Positions 37,772 through 46,342 are shown, numbered from the stretch's first letter. The stretch: 64,000 nt of DNA from Roseovarius sp. THAF9 (GCF_009363715.1 NZ_CP045406.1:1-64000); one strand, 5' to 3'. Notes: generated by a model not told the origin, from the sequence alone. Numbers and translations: made by a program.

Positions 37772-38869
37772 ATGGACTCAGAGACCGAGAAATCAACGTC
37801 AGCGCCCTCCGGTGCGGTCGATGATGCGCGCGGCGACGAGAGCGAGCAAGAGGCACCCAATAGCATCGCCCTGCCCGCCCATGTCGCCGGGTCGGGCACG
37901 CTGGATCGCCTGGTCGACACCGCGCGCGATTACGCCCGGGCGGCGGCGTCCGAGAACACGCTCAAGGCCTATGCCAAGGACTGGGCCCACTTCGCACGCT
38001 GGTGCCGGATGAAAGGCGCGGAGCCACTGCCCCCGTCCCCGGAGATGATCGGGCTCTATCTCGCGGACCTGGCGTCCGGGTCGGGCCCCTCCCCTGCCCT
38101 CGCGGTCAGCACGATTGATCGCCGCCTGTCGGGCCTGGCCTGGAACTACGCCCAGCGGGGCTTCACTCTCGATCGCGAGAACCGCCACATCGCGACTGTC
38201 CTGGCGGGGATCAAGCGCAAGCATGCTCGCCCGCCGGTTCAGAAGGCCGCGATCCTGGCCGAAGACATCCTCGCGATGGTCGCCACCCTTCCCTTCGATC
38301 TGCGCGGCCTGCGGGATCGGGCGATCCTTTTGATTGGCTACGCTGGAGGCCTTCGTCGCTCGGAAATCGTGAGCCTCGATGTGGGTAAGGACGACACGCC
38401 AGACAGTGGCGGATGGGTCGAGATCCTGGAGAAAGGCGCCCTCCTGACCCTCAATGCCAAGACCGGTTGGCGCGAGGTCGAGATCGGCCGCGGCTCCAAG
38501 AAGCAGAGCTGCCCGGTCCACGCCCTCGAGCAATGGCTGCACTTCGCCAGGATCGACTTCGGGCCTGTCTTTGTCGGCACCTCACGCGACGGCAAACGCG
38601 CATCGGAAACGCGGCTCAACGACAAACACGTCGCACGCCTGATCAAGCGCACCGCCCTGGGCGCCGGCATCCGGGCCGACCTGCCGGAGAAAGACCGCCT
38701 CGCCCTGTTCTCCGGTCACAGTTTGCGTGCGGGTCTCGCGAGTTCGGCCGAGGTCGACGAGCGCTACGTCCAGAAACAGCTCGGACACGCCTCGGCCGAG
38801 ATGACACGTCGCTACCAGCGCCGTCGGGATCGGTTCCGGGTGAACCTGACTAAAGCCGCGGGGCTCTGA
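37772..38869 (+). CDS. Tyrosine recombinase/integrase
   Basis: About 365 residues. The N-terminal SAM-like core-binding domain (about 60-160) includes SENTLKAYAKDWAHFARWCR. The catalytic domain shows the first Arg in YAGGLRRSEIVSLD, then HSLRAGLASSAEV (His and second Arg), QLGHASAEMTRRYQRR (second His and the nucleophilic Tyr). I prefer ATG 37772 with an AGGG ribosome site; an in-frame ATG at 37691 lies inside the palindromic core site. It is complete and probably active. The adjacent site and its partial copy at 48.4 kb suggest that it integrates or inverts DNA next to DUF1403 genes. Confidence 0.85.
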   Translation: MDSETEKSTSAPSGAVDDARGDESEQEAPNSIALPAHVAGSGTLDRLVDTARDYARAAASENTLKAYAKDWAHFARWCRMKGAEPLPPSPEMIGLYLADLASGSGPSPALAVSTIDRRLSGLAWNYAQRGFTLDRENRHIATVLAGIKRKHARPPVQKAAILAEDILAMVATLPFDLRGLRDRAILLIGYAGGLRRSEIVSLDVGKDDTPDSGGWVEILEKGALLTLNAKTGWREVEIGRGSKKQSCPVHALEQWLHFARIDFGPVFVGTSRDGKRASETRLNDKHVARLIKRTALGAGIRADLPEKDRLALFSGHSLRAGLASSAEVDERYVQKQLGHASAEMTRRYQRRRDRFRVNLTKAAGL

Positions 38870-38883
38870 TCGCGCGATTCATC

Positions 38884-38920
38884 GGTCGTTTATTGGCGAT
38901 ACCCTGAATTGTAAACGGCC
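38884..38920. promoter_or_regulatory. Inverted repeat before the serine recombinase (res-like)
   Basis: GGTCGTTTA (38884-38892) and TAAACGGCC (38912-38920) pair with one mismatch across a 19-bp centre, just upstream of ATG 38928. The size fits a resolvase/invertase dimer site that would also autoregulate the gene. No second or third subsite was identified. Confidence 0.4.
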
Positions 38921-38927
38921 CGATTTC

Positions 38928-39812
38928 ATGCCCCTGATAGGTTTTGCGCGCGTATCGACAGAAGATCAGACCTCCCTACCCCAGTCTGAGGCACTGCAAA
39001 CCGCGGGATGCGTCGAGATATTCGAAGAACACGCCTCTGGCGGCAATCGCGCGCGTCCTGTGCTTGCTCGTGTACTTGAGCGGGTCCAGAGCGGCGACAC
39101 ACTGGTCGTCGTGCGGATCGACCGGCTTGCGCGGTCCTTGTCGCATCTTCTCGAGGTGATTGAGCGTCTAGAGGCCAAAGGCGCCTTCTTCCGCTCGCTC
39201 CAAGACCCAATCGACACGTCCTCACCACAGGGTAAGTTTACGCTGCATGTTCTGGACGCTGCGGTCGAGTTCGAACGCGCTCTGATCCGTGAACGCACAA
39301 AGGCCGGGCTCGCCTCTGCGCGCGCCAAAGGGCGCGTTGGTGGCAATCCTGGGCTTCGCACCAAAGACCCCGCCGCGCTGCGCAAGGTGCGGCTGGCGCG
39401 ACAGGACGGCTACATGGAGCGCCTGAACGAGACCGCGCAAGATTGGGTGCCCCATGTGCGCCGCCTGCGCCCGTATATGGCCTGGGAAGACGTGCTGCGG
39501 ATCATCAATGGCCCCCTGCCCCCAGATCGTCATTGGACCCAAAGCCGAATGCTCCGCGCCGTGAAGGCATATGTGCGCGACGGGTTTCTGCCCGATGAAG
39601 TGCTTGGCCGCGCCGGACGCCGCGAAACCGACGACCGCCTGCCGGCTATCGTGGCTGCCATCAAAGGCGCGAACCCCGAAATCACGCTACAGGCGATTTG
39701 TGAAAGGCTGGAATCCATGCGTGAGCACACCCGGCGTGGCCGCACCAGCTGGCAGCCGTCTTCGGTGAAGATGTTGCTTGAACGTGCAGAAAAGCTAGGA
39801 ATGTTGGAGTAG
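38928..39812 (+). CDS. Serine recombinase (resolvase/invertase family)
   Basis: 294 residues. The N-terminal resolvase domain (1-140) shows the nucleophile S10 in GFARVSTEDQ, the Arg-containing VVRIDRLARSLSHLLEVIER and the E-helix FERALIRERTKAGLASARAKG. The C-terminal half (about 145-294) is longer than in classical Tn3 resolvases and has DNA-binding character (LRPYMAWEDVLRIINGP), as in recombinases of plasmid-borne elements. It stands alone behind a possible crossover site. Two site-specific recombinases side by side suggest that this segment is used for resolving or exchanging plasmid modules. Confidence 0.85.
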   Translation: MPLIGFARVSTEDQTSLPQSEALQTAGCVEIFEEHASGGNRARPVLARVLERVQSGDTLVVVRIDRLARSLSHLLEVIERLEAKGAFFRSLQDPIDTSSPQGKFTLHVLDAAVEFERALIRERTKAGLASARAKGRVGGNPGLRTKDPAALRKVRLARQDGYMERLNETAQDWVPHVRRLRPYMAWEDVLRIINGPLPPDRHWTQSRMLRAVKAYVRDGFLPDEVLGRAGRRETDDRLPAIVAAIKGANPEITLQAICERLESMREHTRRGRTSWQPSSVKMLLERAEKLGMLE

Positions 39813-39938
39813 ATGTAGGATTACCGCTATCTCCTAACCGATGATACATCACTCACCGTGCTTCCGAGCTCAGAAGTTCTCAGGCTTCACTGAGCGTATC
39901 CTCGACAGGAGTATCAAAGGGATCGCGTGCGCCACGGA

Positions 39939-40232
39939 TCAAGCCCCTCGCAATAGGTCCTGAACCACCGATGGCTTCTTTGCGATCAAGGCCAGCAGGA
40001 CTTGAGCAGGGCCCGTCGGGTGTCGACGCCCATGTTCCCAGTTCAAGAGCGTGCCCTTTGCTACTCCTATGCTTCGAGCGAATTCGGCCTGTGAGAGACC
40101 AGTTCGTTGGCGAACTTCGGCCACGTCGACATCGCCAACAGATACCTCATGAACCTTGGCGACGGACACGTCGCCATCGGCGAATGCCAACGCCTCTTCC
40201 AGGCCTTTCGACACCGATTCATATGCAGTCAT
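39939..40232 (-). CDS. HTH antitoxin (HigA/NadS-like)
   Basis: 97 residues. A Cro/C1-type HTH lies at about 38-85 (VRQRTGLSQAEFARSIGVAK, TLLNWEHGRRHPTGPAQVLL), preceded by a short acidic N-terminal region. Its ATG overlaps the toxin stop by ATGA (40229-40232), giving the toxin-first order of HigBA-type modules. It should bind the toxin and repress the shared promoter, but the promoter-proximal toxin part is now separated by an IS3 element, so its expression may depend on the element or be lost. Confidence 0.8.
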   Translation of the reverse strand: MTAYESVSKGLEEALAFADGDVSVAKVHEVSVGDVDVAEVRQRTGLSQAEFARSIGVAKGTLLNWEHGRRHPTGPAQVLLALIAKKPSVVQDLLRGA

Positions 40233-40595
40233 GTTCCGTCTCCATACTTAGCGACAAGCGTCTTGCTCATTTCAACTGCTGCGGCTTGCTCAGCCTTTGA
40301 CAGGTTGGCCTTCTCATTCTTGGCGAAGACCGTGATCAGAAAGATTGGCATATGGTTACCGCCAAATACATACAACGTCCTGAAGCCGCCGCTCTTGCCA
40401 CCCCCGCTTCTTGGGATGCGGACCTTGCGAAGCCCGCCGCCGAGTGACACTCCGTCATTAGGATTAGCAGCAATGAAGTTGATTGCAGCCTCGCGCTCTT
40501 GTTCCGACATGATTGCTTTGGCACGCCTTAGAGGTGGTCGCGGAAATTCGGACCAGTGGTTAAGGTGGATCGCATGATGAAAGTGACGATCCAAA

Positions 40596-40904
40596 ATGAA
40601 GAAACGCAAGAACCATTCACCAGAGTTTAAGGCCAGGGTCGCGCTTGAAGCGATCCGCGAGGAGATGACGCTGGCGGAGTTGTCCAAGAAGTATGGCGTT
40701 CATCCCACGCAGATCGGAACGTGGAAGCGCGCAGCGATAGATAACATGGCGACAGCATTCACGCGCCGTGGTGCGGCCCCAGAACAGGTCAGCGCCGCCG
40801 ATGTCGACAAGCTGCACTCGAAGATCGGCCAGTTGGTGGTGGAACGGGATTTTTTAGCCGAAGCCTCGCATCAGTTGCTCGGGACGCGAGGCAAAAAATG
40901 GTGA
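40596..40904 (+). CDS. IS3 OrfA (HTH transposase subunit)
   Basis: 102 residues. The HTH_Tnp_1 motif is in KRKNHSPEFKARVALEAIRE followed by MTLAELSKKYGVHPTQIGTW, with a C-terminal leucine-zipper-like heptad region (VDKLHSKIGQLVVERDFLAE). It ends in an A-rich stretch (GGCAAAAAATGG) where OrfB begins in another frame, so a programmed -1 slip giving the OrfAB transposase is likely, as known for IS3 elements. Confidence 0.88.
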   Translation: MKKRKNHSPEFKARVALEAIREEMTLAELSKKYGVHPTQIGTWKRAAIDNMATAFTRRGAAPEQVSAADVDKLHSKIGQLVVERDFLAEASHQLLGTRGKKW

Positions 40905-41728
40905 GCCGGGATCATAAGTTAAGCATGCGCAAACAGTGCGAACTGTTGCAGCTATCGCGGTCACGGCTTTATTATCAGCCCGTCGGTGAGACCGCTGAGA
41001 ACCTGCGGTTCATGGAGATCATTGATAAGCAGTTCCTGGAAACGCCGTGGTATGGATCGCGCCAGATGGCGCGGCATATGAAGCGCAACAACCACCAATG
41101 TGGTCGTCATCGGGTCCGCCGTCTTATGCGCCTCATGCGTTTGGTCCCGATCTATCAGGAGCCAAACACCAGCAAGAAACATCCTCAGCATAAGATCTGG
41201 CCATACCTGTTGCGCAATTTGGTGATTGATCGCGCGAACCAGGTTTGGTGCGCAGACATTACCTACATCCCAATGCGGCGCGGGTTCTTGTATCTCGTGG
41301 CGATCATGGATTGGCACAGCCGCAAGGTGCTGGCCTGGCGGTTGTCCAACAGCATGGACGCGGACTTTTGCGTCGAGGCTTTGAAAGAAGCGCTCGCTAA
41401 ACATGGCGATCCGGACATCTTCAACAGCGATCAGGGCAGCCAGTTCACCAGCGGCGCGTGGATTGACGTGCTGACCGAAGCAAAGATCAAAATCAGCATG
41501 GACGGTAAAGGCGCATGGCGTGACAACCGCATGATTGAACGGCTGTGGAGGTCGCTGAAATATGAATGCGTGTATCTGAATGCCTTTGAGACGGGATCAG
41601 AAATGCGCGCCGGGATCGGCCAGTGGCTGAGTTACTATAACTCCGAACGCCCTCACTCAACACACGGCTTGTTGACCCCAGACGAGGCCTATGCCAGCAA
41701 AAAACAACCAATGAGAATAGCAGCCTAA
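40898..41728 (+). CDS. IS3 OrfB (DDE integrase subunit)
   Basis: 276 residues: HTH_21 region (HKLSMRKQCELLQLSRSRLY), then the rve integrase core with QVWCADITYIPMRRGFLYLV (first Asp), DIFNSDQGSQFTSGAW (second Asp) and the Glu in RLWRSLKYECVYL. It ends with YYNSERPHSTHGLLTPDEAY. It overlaps OrfA by 7 bp in the -1 frame at an A6 run. No defect is visible, so the element appears competent. Confidence 0.9.
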   Translation: MVSRDHKLSMRKQCELLQLSRSRLYYQPVGETAENLRFMEIIDKQFLETPWYGSRQMARHMKRNNHQCGRHRVRRLMRLMRLVPIYQEPNTSKKHPQHKIWPYLLRNLVIDRANQVWCADITYIPMRRGFLYLVAIMDWHSRKVLAWRLSNSMDADFCVEALKEALAKHGDPDIFNSDQGSQFTSGAWIDVLTEAKIKISMDGKGAWRDNRMIERLWRSLKYECVYLNAFETGSEMRAGIGQWLSYYNSERPHSTHGLLTPDEAYASKKQPMRIAA

Positions 41729-41929
41729 ATGAAGCCCTGATCCATCTTAACCAGGCTGAAAATTGGTCTAAAATCTAGGACCACCTCTCTTTGGAATTCG
41801 GGCAGTTCCACCACCGTCTGCAGTCGTGTCATCTCGAATTACCAATTATGCTTCATTGGCGTATAAGTCAATGGCATATGAAGTACGCTTAAAGCAACCC
41901 ACTTTGTGCCACTCTTGGATATAGCCCAA

Positions 41930-42186
41930 TTGCTAGGGCATCCGGCTAAAAGCTTAAGGCAGTGTAGAATGCTGCTGGAAAGCATCGAGCGGCTTGCTCC
42001 TTCGCAACACAGCCATGTCATAACTTTCCAGAAGAGAGGATGCGGTGGTCTCACGGCTGAACCCTGCATTCTTCCAGCCATTTACTGCAGCCTCATTCAG
42101 GTCCAGGGCCCCTGCCCTTGGATGTCTTTGCTCGATCTGCCTTTGGATCATCAGCGATCAGATAAAAAAGGCATTCGTTTCTGCGA
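41930..42186 (-). pseudogene. Decayed VapC-type PIN toxin
   Basis: Directly after the VapB stop on the minus strand, a short frame reads YLIADDPKADRA and a later stretch in another frame reads LNEAAVNGWKNAGFSRE. Both resemble successive parts of VapC-like PIN proteins (the D-x-N...L-Y-L-x-A-D-x-P-K start and the L-N-E motif). Stops and frame changes separate them and the catalytic start is missing. The boundaries are approximate. Confidence 0.45.
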
Positions 42187-42188
42187 TT

Positions 42189-42416
42189 TCAGCGCTCGTG
42201 CACAGCGTCGAGGCACAGACGCGTCTCACTGGGCAGTTTGCCCTGAAACCGCTTCAGTGCTTTGAAGATTTCATCCGCGCGAGGCTGACGCCGAACATGC
42301 ACAGTCTCATCGTCCTTTACCAGGTCAATCTCATCACCCGCCTTCAAGCCAAGTTCAGCCACAAGGTCGGCGGGCAAACGGACAGCCAGATAACTCCCCA
42401 ATTTTGCGACTCGCAT
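42189..42416 (-). CDS. VapB/MazE-type AbrB-fold antitoxin
   Basis: 75 residues. A SpoVT-AbrB swapped-hairpin domain covers residues 1-45 (MRVAKLGSYLAVRLPADLVA, GLKAGDEIDLV), and a short toxin-binding tail (ADEIFKALKRFQGKLP) follows. The usual partner is a VapC PIN ribonuclease; only decayed remnants of one follow here. As an orphan antitoxin it could still repress its own promoter or neutralise related toxins encoded elsewhere. It lies about 460 bp upstream of repA in the opposite direction. Confidence 0.8.
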   Translation of the reverse strand: MRVAKLGSYLAVRLPADLVAELGLKAGDEIDLVKDDETVHVRRQPRADEIFKALKRFQGKLPSETRLCLDAVHER

Positions 42417-42729
42417 CTTGTCCTCTCAAGGTTTGGAGAAACGACGTTCAATGTACGTCCATCTTGCTCCAAGAGCAAACCCATCGCCGTGCCGGTACTG
42501 CGTGGAAAATATGCCTACAAGCCATCGCAACTGAACCTGTTGTCGTCCAATATTTTGAAGAATCATCCGGTTCGCATTGATCCAGCGGAACCATCGACCA
42601 ATGATACCAAGCCGGTTTCTCAGCAGGTAAGTTTGCCTTGCTTTCGCAAGAAACGATCTACTGGATCGAGATTATATTATTACTTTCATTTACTTAACTA
42701 TGCGCCAACAGATCGATCGCAATTGGTGC

Positions 42730-42738
42730 TGTGGATAA
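42730..42738 (-). promoter_or_regulatory. DnaA box upstream of repA
   Basis: TGTGGATAA, the reverse complement of the consensus TTATCCACA, 142 bp before repA. A single perfect 9-mer can occur by chance, but its position in the replication region makes it plausible. Confidence 0.45.
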
Positions 42739-42797
42739 CTTTTGTACTACATCTAGATTCTTCTTGCCGGACTCGCTGGATCGTGGCATTCCCATTC

Positions 42798-42815
42798 TGA
42801 CGGCAAATTGCGTCA
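42798..42815. promoter_or_regulatory. Palindrome in front of repA (candidate RepA operator)
   Basis: TGACGGCAAATTGCGTCA: TGACG.CAA pairs with TTG.CGTCA allowing one bulged G. RepA proteins of repABC plasmids repress their own promoter from such sites. It lies 65 bp upstream of ATG 42880. Confidence 0.4.
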
Positions 42816-42879
42816 TTCACGTTGTGCGTCGTCAAAATGATCAAGAGCCTTTATAGAGGCCAAGAGCGGGCGGCAGGAT

Positions 42880-44079
42880 ATGGATGATCGTAACGTTGGA
42901 TATGCGCAATGCATAGGCTCTTCTGACATCGGCACGTTTGCCGACAATCTGGCCGAGTCCCTGGATCGGCAGATGAAGATCGCCTTCGAACCCGAAGAGC
43001 GTAAAGCCCTGCGGCGTTTCAGCTCGACCGAAGTTGCCGGTCTCCTGCGCGTAAGCACGTCTAACCTGCGCAACCGGCACAAGGACGGTAGCTTCCCGGA
43101 AGTGCATACTGATAACCGCGGGCACCGGTTCTACACAGCCCAAGAAGTAGACGAATTGCGCAACATCTTGGAGCGCACGGGAAAGAACGCCGAATCTTAT
43201 CGGCCAGGTCGACGCGATGGCGACCGGCTTCAGGTGCTGTCCGTCGTGAACTTCAAAGGTGGTTCTTCAAAAACAACAGCGACGATACATCTTGCACAGC
43301 GGTATGCCTTGCGCGGCTACCGTGTTTTGGTCTTGGATCTCGATCCGCAAGCAAGTTTGACCACATTTTTCGGCTTTCGGCCTGAACTCGAGTTCGCCGA
43401 AGGCGGAACAATCTATGATGCTCTGAGATATGAGGATCAAGTTCCGCTCGCTGACGTGATCCAGAAGTCCTACTTTCACAAGCTCGACATGGTCCCGGCG
43501 GGCTTGATGCTCTCGGAGTACGAAACCGAGACAGCAAACGCGCTCGCCCGTCGGATGCAGCCCATTTTTGCGGAGCGCCTCGCCTTGGCCCTCGAGGAGG
43601 TAGAGGCAAATTACGACATTGTACTGATCGACTGCCCCCCTCAACTCGGCTTTCTGACCCTCACGGCATTGGCGGCTTCTACGGGGCTCCTGGTGACGGT
43701 CGTACCAGGCATGCTGGACATCGCTTCCATGAGCCAATTCCTGAAACTTGCGTCAGAAACGGTCAAGGCAGTGGAAGAAGCGATCGGTCGACGTGTGACA
43801 TGGGATTTCGTAAAATTTTTGATCACTAGATATGAGCCGTCAGACGGGCCACAGACCCAAATGGCTGGCTACCTGAGATCAATTCTCGCCGGCCAGGTCA
43901 TGACCGAACCAATGCTGAAGTCTACCGCAATCTCTGACGCCGGAATGACCCAGCAAACCGTCTATGAAGTTGATCCCGGCCAGTTCATCCGGAAAACGAT
44001 TGATCGCGCTCTGACCAGCGTGAACGGCGTTGCCGATGAACTGGAGCAGACGATTCAAATGGCATGGGGGCGTCGCTGA
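42880..44079 (+). CDS. repA: Plasmid partition ATPase RepA (ParA family)
   Basis: 399 residues. The N-terminal MerR-like HTH (about 45-95) reads FSSTEVAGLLRVSTSNLRNR. The Walker-type ATPase core follows with the deviant P-loop in VVNFKGGSSKTTATIHLAQR, VLDLDPQASLTTFFG (A' motif) and IVLIDCPPQLGFLTL (B motif). This is the RepA architecture of repABC replicons, which combines ATP-driven DNA segregation with autorepression. The stop overlaps the repB start as TGATG (44077-44081). Together with repB and repC it defines the replicon as repABC. Confidence 0.93.
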   Translation: MDDRNVGYAQCIGSSDIGTFADNLAESLDRQMKIAFEPEERKALRRFSSTEVAGLLRVSTSNLRNRHKDGSFPEVHTDNRGHRFYTAQEVDELRNILERTGKNAESYRPGRRDGDRLQVLSVVNFKGGSSKTTATIHLAQRYALRGYRVLVLDLDPQASLTTFFGFRPELEFAEGGTIYDALRYEDQVPLADVIQKSYFHKLDMVPAGLMLSEYETETANALARRMQPIFAERLALALEEVEANYDIVLIDCPPQLGFLTLTALAASTGLLVTVVPGMLDIASMSQFLKLASETVKAVEEAIGRRVTWDFVKFLITRYEPSDGPQTQMAGYLRSILAGQVMTEPMLKSTAISDAGMTQQTVYEVDPGQFIRKTIDRALTSVNGVADELEQTIQMAWGRR

Positions 44080-45047
44080 TGGCCAGAAACATTTTCAACC
44101 AACCTCCGAAGGACGAAAAAGAGAGCGCGGCTCCCTCCCCTACCTTGCAAAAAGCTGCAAAGCTGCCCGGCTCTATTGGTGGATTACGGGACTCGTTGCG
44201 CGAAATCACGGCCAATTCGATCCGGGACATAGAACCCGATCAGATTGACATGGATGGCCTTCGCGATCGGTTGGTGCTGGAAGATACGAGCATAGACGAG
44301 CTTGCCGAGAGCATTCGCAAGCATGGCCAACAAGTGCCGATCATGGTTCGCCCAACGGGCCAACCCGACAGATATCGCGTGATCTACGGGCGCCGTAGGC
44401 TGGCGGCGATCCGCAAGATCGGAGGACCGGTCAAGGCAATCGTTCGCACATTGGACGACGACGCCTCGCTTATTGCACAGGGTCAGGAGAACAACCTTCG
44501 ACTCGATCCGTCGTTCATAGAAAAATCTATGTTTATCAAAGAGATGCAGGAGCTTGGATATAAACCTGGTGTCATTCAGGATGCTTTGGGGTTAACCCGG
44601 CAAGGCGTGTCCAACCACCGAGTCGTTATCGATCAATTGCCTGATGGGCTTGTTCAGCTTATCGGGCCGGCACATGGCATCGGAAGACGGCAGTGGGGTG
44701 ATTTGGCGGCCCTATCGGACAAGGTAGACTTGGTGAATTCGGCCAAAGAGGTGATTGCCGCCCTGCCCGACGACACTCCAAGCCCCGAGAGATTTCAGGC
44801 GGTCTATTCTGCTTGCTCGCACAAGGCGCGAGCAGACAAGAAACCGGCCAATCGCGGCGTGACGTCTGTCGTCAAGAATGAGAGCGGCGACACTGTCGGA
44901 ACGCTGACAGTCGATCAGAAAGCGATCGCCATCAAGATCGCCAAAAAGGACAACCCTGAATTCGGCCAGTGGCTCGAGGAGCATGCGGAAGCTGCGCTTT
45001 TGCAACTCTTCGATACGTGGCGGAATGAGAGCGGCTCTGGGTCCTAA
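44079..45047 (+). CDS. repB: Plasmid partition protein RepB (ParB family)
   Basis: 322 residues. The ParB/Spo0J N-terminal domain (about 60-150) shows EDTSIDELAESIRKHGQQVP, YRVIYGRRRLAAIRKIGG and LIAQGQENNLRLDPSFIEKS. The central HTH (PGVIQDALGLTRQGVSNHRV) binds centromere sites, and the C-terminal part dimerises. ATG 44079 overlaps the repA stop; an in-frame ATG at 44064 inside repA is less likely. It should bind the palindromes around repC and recruit RepA. Confidence 0.92.
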   Translation: MARNIFNQPPKDEKESAAPSPTLQKAAKLPGSIGGLRDSLREITANSIRDIEPDQIDMDGLRDRLVLEDTSIDELAESIRKHGQQVPIMVRPTGQPDRYRVIYGRRRLAAIRKIGGPVKAIVRTLDDDASLIAQGQENNLRLDPSFIEKSMFIKEMQELGYKPGVIQDALGLTRQGVSNHRVVIDQLPDGLVQLIGPAHGIGRRQWGDLAALSDKVDLVNSAKEVIAALPDDTPSPERFQAVYSACSHKARADKKPANRGVTSVVKNESGDTVGTLTVDQKAIAIKIAKKDNPEFGQWLEEHAEAALLQLFDTWRNESGSGS

Positions 45048-45285
45048 CCCAAGCCACAAGGAGGAACCCGAGCAAAGGAGAAAAGCGACGGCCAGAAAGA
45101 AAAGAGCCCCCCAAAGTTTCCCCTGGAGAGCCCTCATCATTCGATTAGCACTCATGATGTAGCAACCTCCAGTAAACCGGTCAAGAGTCACCGATTCGGT
45201 GAACCGATTTTTATTGCCTTTTCCCAGGTGAAACCTTGGGAAGAGACAGGGAAGCTGTGGGCCAAACGGTCATCGCGATCAAACC
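45048..45285 (-). ncRNA. repB-repC intergenic region, probable antisense incompatibility RNA
   Basis: In repABC plasmids the repB-repC gap encodes a small antisense RNA that limits RepC synthesis. Here the gap is 238 bp and contains strong dyads: TCCCAGGT-GAA-ACCTTGGGA (near 45224-45244) and TCACCGATTCGGTGA (45188-45202). They could form the repC leader hairpin or the RNA terminator. Placement by family analogy only; I could not define the RNA ends. Confidence 0.35.
45188..45202. promoter_or_regulatory. 15-bp palindrome in the repB-repC gap
   Basis: TCACCGA-T-TCGGTGA, perfect 7-bp arms around a single base. It shares the CACCG...CGGTG core with the two 16-bp palindromes after repC, so it may bind the same partition protein, or it may be a hairpin of the counter-transcribed RNA. 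Confidence 0.45.
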
Positions 45286-46341
45286 ATGGCATTTACAAAA
45301 CTATCAATCGAGGCTGCTGGTGCCGATGCATCGCGCGGCTCAACTCCCTCATCTGAAATCGATATCTGGACCATCTTCCGGGCACTGAGAGACGCGCGCA
45401 GCGTTTTCGGGCTTCGCCCTGGTCACATCCAGACCCTTCAAGCAATGCTCAGCTTTCTGAAGCCTGGCCATGGCGAAACGGTTTTTGCATCAAATTACTC
45501 CATTTGCCATCGCGTTGGCGGGATCGACGAACGGACACTTCGCAGACACATCAACCGCTTCGTTGAACTCGGATTCATCAAGCGCAATGACAGCTCGAAC
45601 CGAAAGCGCTACCGCGTTCGTTCATCCGGCGGGGAGTGCATCAGTTATGGATTATCGCTCGCCCCCCTACTCCAACGTGCGAGCGAGCTTATCACCATCG
45701 CGCAAGAAATGGAGAATAACCGGCGGGATCGGATATTTGTCCGCAAACAGATCCTTACAAAGCTCGCCCATTTGGAAGAGCATGATCCCAGCAACACATT
45801 CATCAACCACGCAAGAAAAACGCTACGAAGGAAGCTGAGCCTCCCCGAATACCGCGCACTGCTCGCCGACACAGACGCAGAATGCCAGAATTTGTCCACC
45901 CCGGATGACCCGCCAGAAACTATGGAATTGCCCGCCAATGACGGACAAATTGTCCGGCACCAATCTAGATCTGAAAAAGGAAAAAAAGATTTAGAAAGCA
46001 ACGTAGGCAATGAAGCCCTGACTCCCGACTTGTTAACTTCAGTCTGCAATCAAGCGACATCTTTCTCGACACAGAGACTTAGAAGTTGGTTAGACATTGA
46101 AAACCATGCCCGAACACTTGCGCCGATGATGGGCATTCACCCCGAAACGTTCGAGAAAGCAAAGAAAACTATAGGAGCACAGAAGGCTTCGTGCGCGATT
46201 TTCATCATGCTACAGCTAGGGCAACGCATCAGGGATTTTGGAGCCTACTTTCACAGTATCACTCTGGGCCAACGTCAAACCCAATTTGATCCGGCCGCTC
46301 TGATTAAACGCGCGTCCAAGACCAACGAGTGTGTCGGCTAG
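45286..46341 (+). CDS. repC: Replication initiator RepC
   Basis: 351 residues. The N-terminal winged-helix domain contains DARSVFGLRPGHIQTLQAML, ETVFASNYSICHRVGGIDER and TLRRHINRFVELGFIKRND, the signature of RepC. A basic linker and a C-terminal domain (about 240-345) follow, with SCAIFIMLQLGQRIRDFGAY near the end. RepC binds the origin, which in repABC plasmids lies inside repC itself; an A/T-rich stretch around 45965-46010 (GAAAAAGGAAAAAAAG) is the likely location. Translation starts at ATG 45286 after the antisense-RNA region. It is essential for maintenance of this replicon. Confidence 0.92.
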   Translation: MAFTKLSIEAAGADASRGSTPSSEIDIWTIFRALRDARSVFGLRPGHIQTLQAMLSFLKPGHGETVFASNYSICHRVGGIDERTLRRHINRFVELGFIKRNDSSNRKRYRVRSSGGECISYGLSLAPLLQRASELITIAQEMENNRRDRIFVRKQILTKLAHLEEHDPSNTFINHARKTLRRKLSLPEYRALLADTDAECQNLSTPDDPPETMELPANDGQIVRHQSRSEKGKKDLESNVGNEALTPDLLTSVCNQATSFSTQRLRSWLDIENHARTLAPMMGIHPETFEKAKKTIGAQKASCAIFIMLQLGQRIRDFGAYFHSITLGQRQTQFDPAALIKRASKTNECVG

Positions 46342-46342
46342 T

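Larger units (their letters stand above)
40530..41788 (+). mobile_element. IS3-family insertion sequence with CTT target duplication
   Basis: 1259 bp. The terminal repeats start AGAGGTGGTC (40530) and end GACCACCTCT (41788), with further partial pairing inward. It is flanked by CTT on both sides, the 3-bp duplication expected for IS3. Both orfs are intact. The disrupted host gene can be reconstructed exactly, which confirms the borders. Confidence 0.88.
40229..41832 (-). pseudogene. RelE/HigB-type toxin gene split by IS3
   Basis: The 3' part (40229-40529) encodes RRAKAIMSEQEREAAINFIA through KVRIPRSGGGKSGGFRTLYV and ITVFAKNEKANLSKAEQ, a RelE-like mRNA interferase. The missing beginning lies on the far side of the IS3 element: minus-strand ATG 41832 reads MTRLQTVVELPEFQ, the usual start of this family. 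Removing 40530-41788 and one copy of the CTT target duplication restores a continuous frame (PEFQRRAKAIM) of about 115 residues. The insertion is therefore recent and the toxin inactive. Confidence 0.85.
42417..42879. other. Upstream region of repABC, no gene
   Basis: 463 bp without a credible gene and AT-richer than its surroundings. It contains a perfect DnaA-box sequence and a palindrome (listed separately) and should carry the repABC promoter. Nothing else stands out. Confidence 0.5.

Noticed and set aside
45048..45191. Minus-strand frame of up to 159 codons ending in the repB-repC gap
   Set aside because: Mostly antisense to repB; a small antisense RNA is the more likely content of the gap by repABC precedent.
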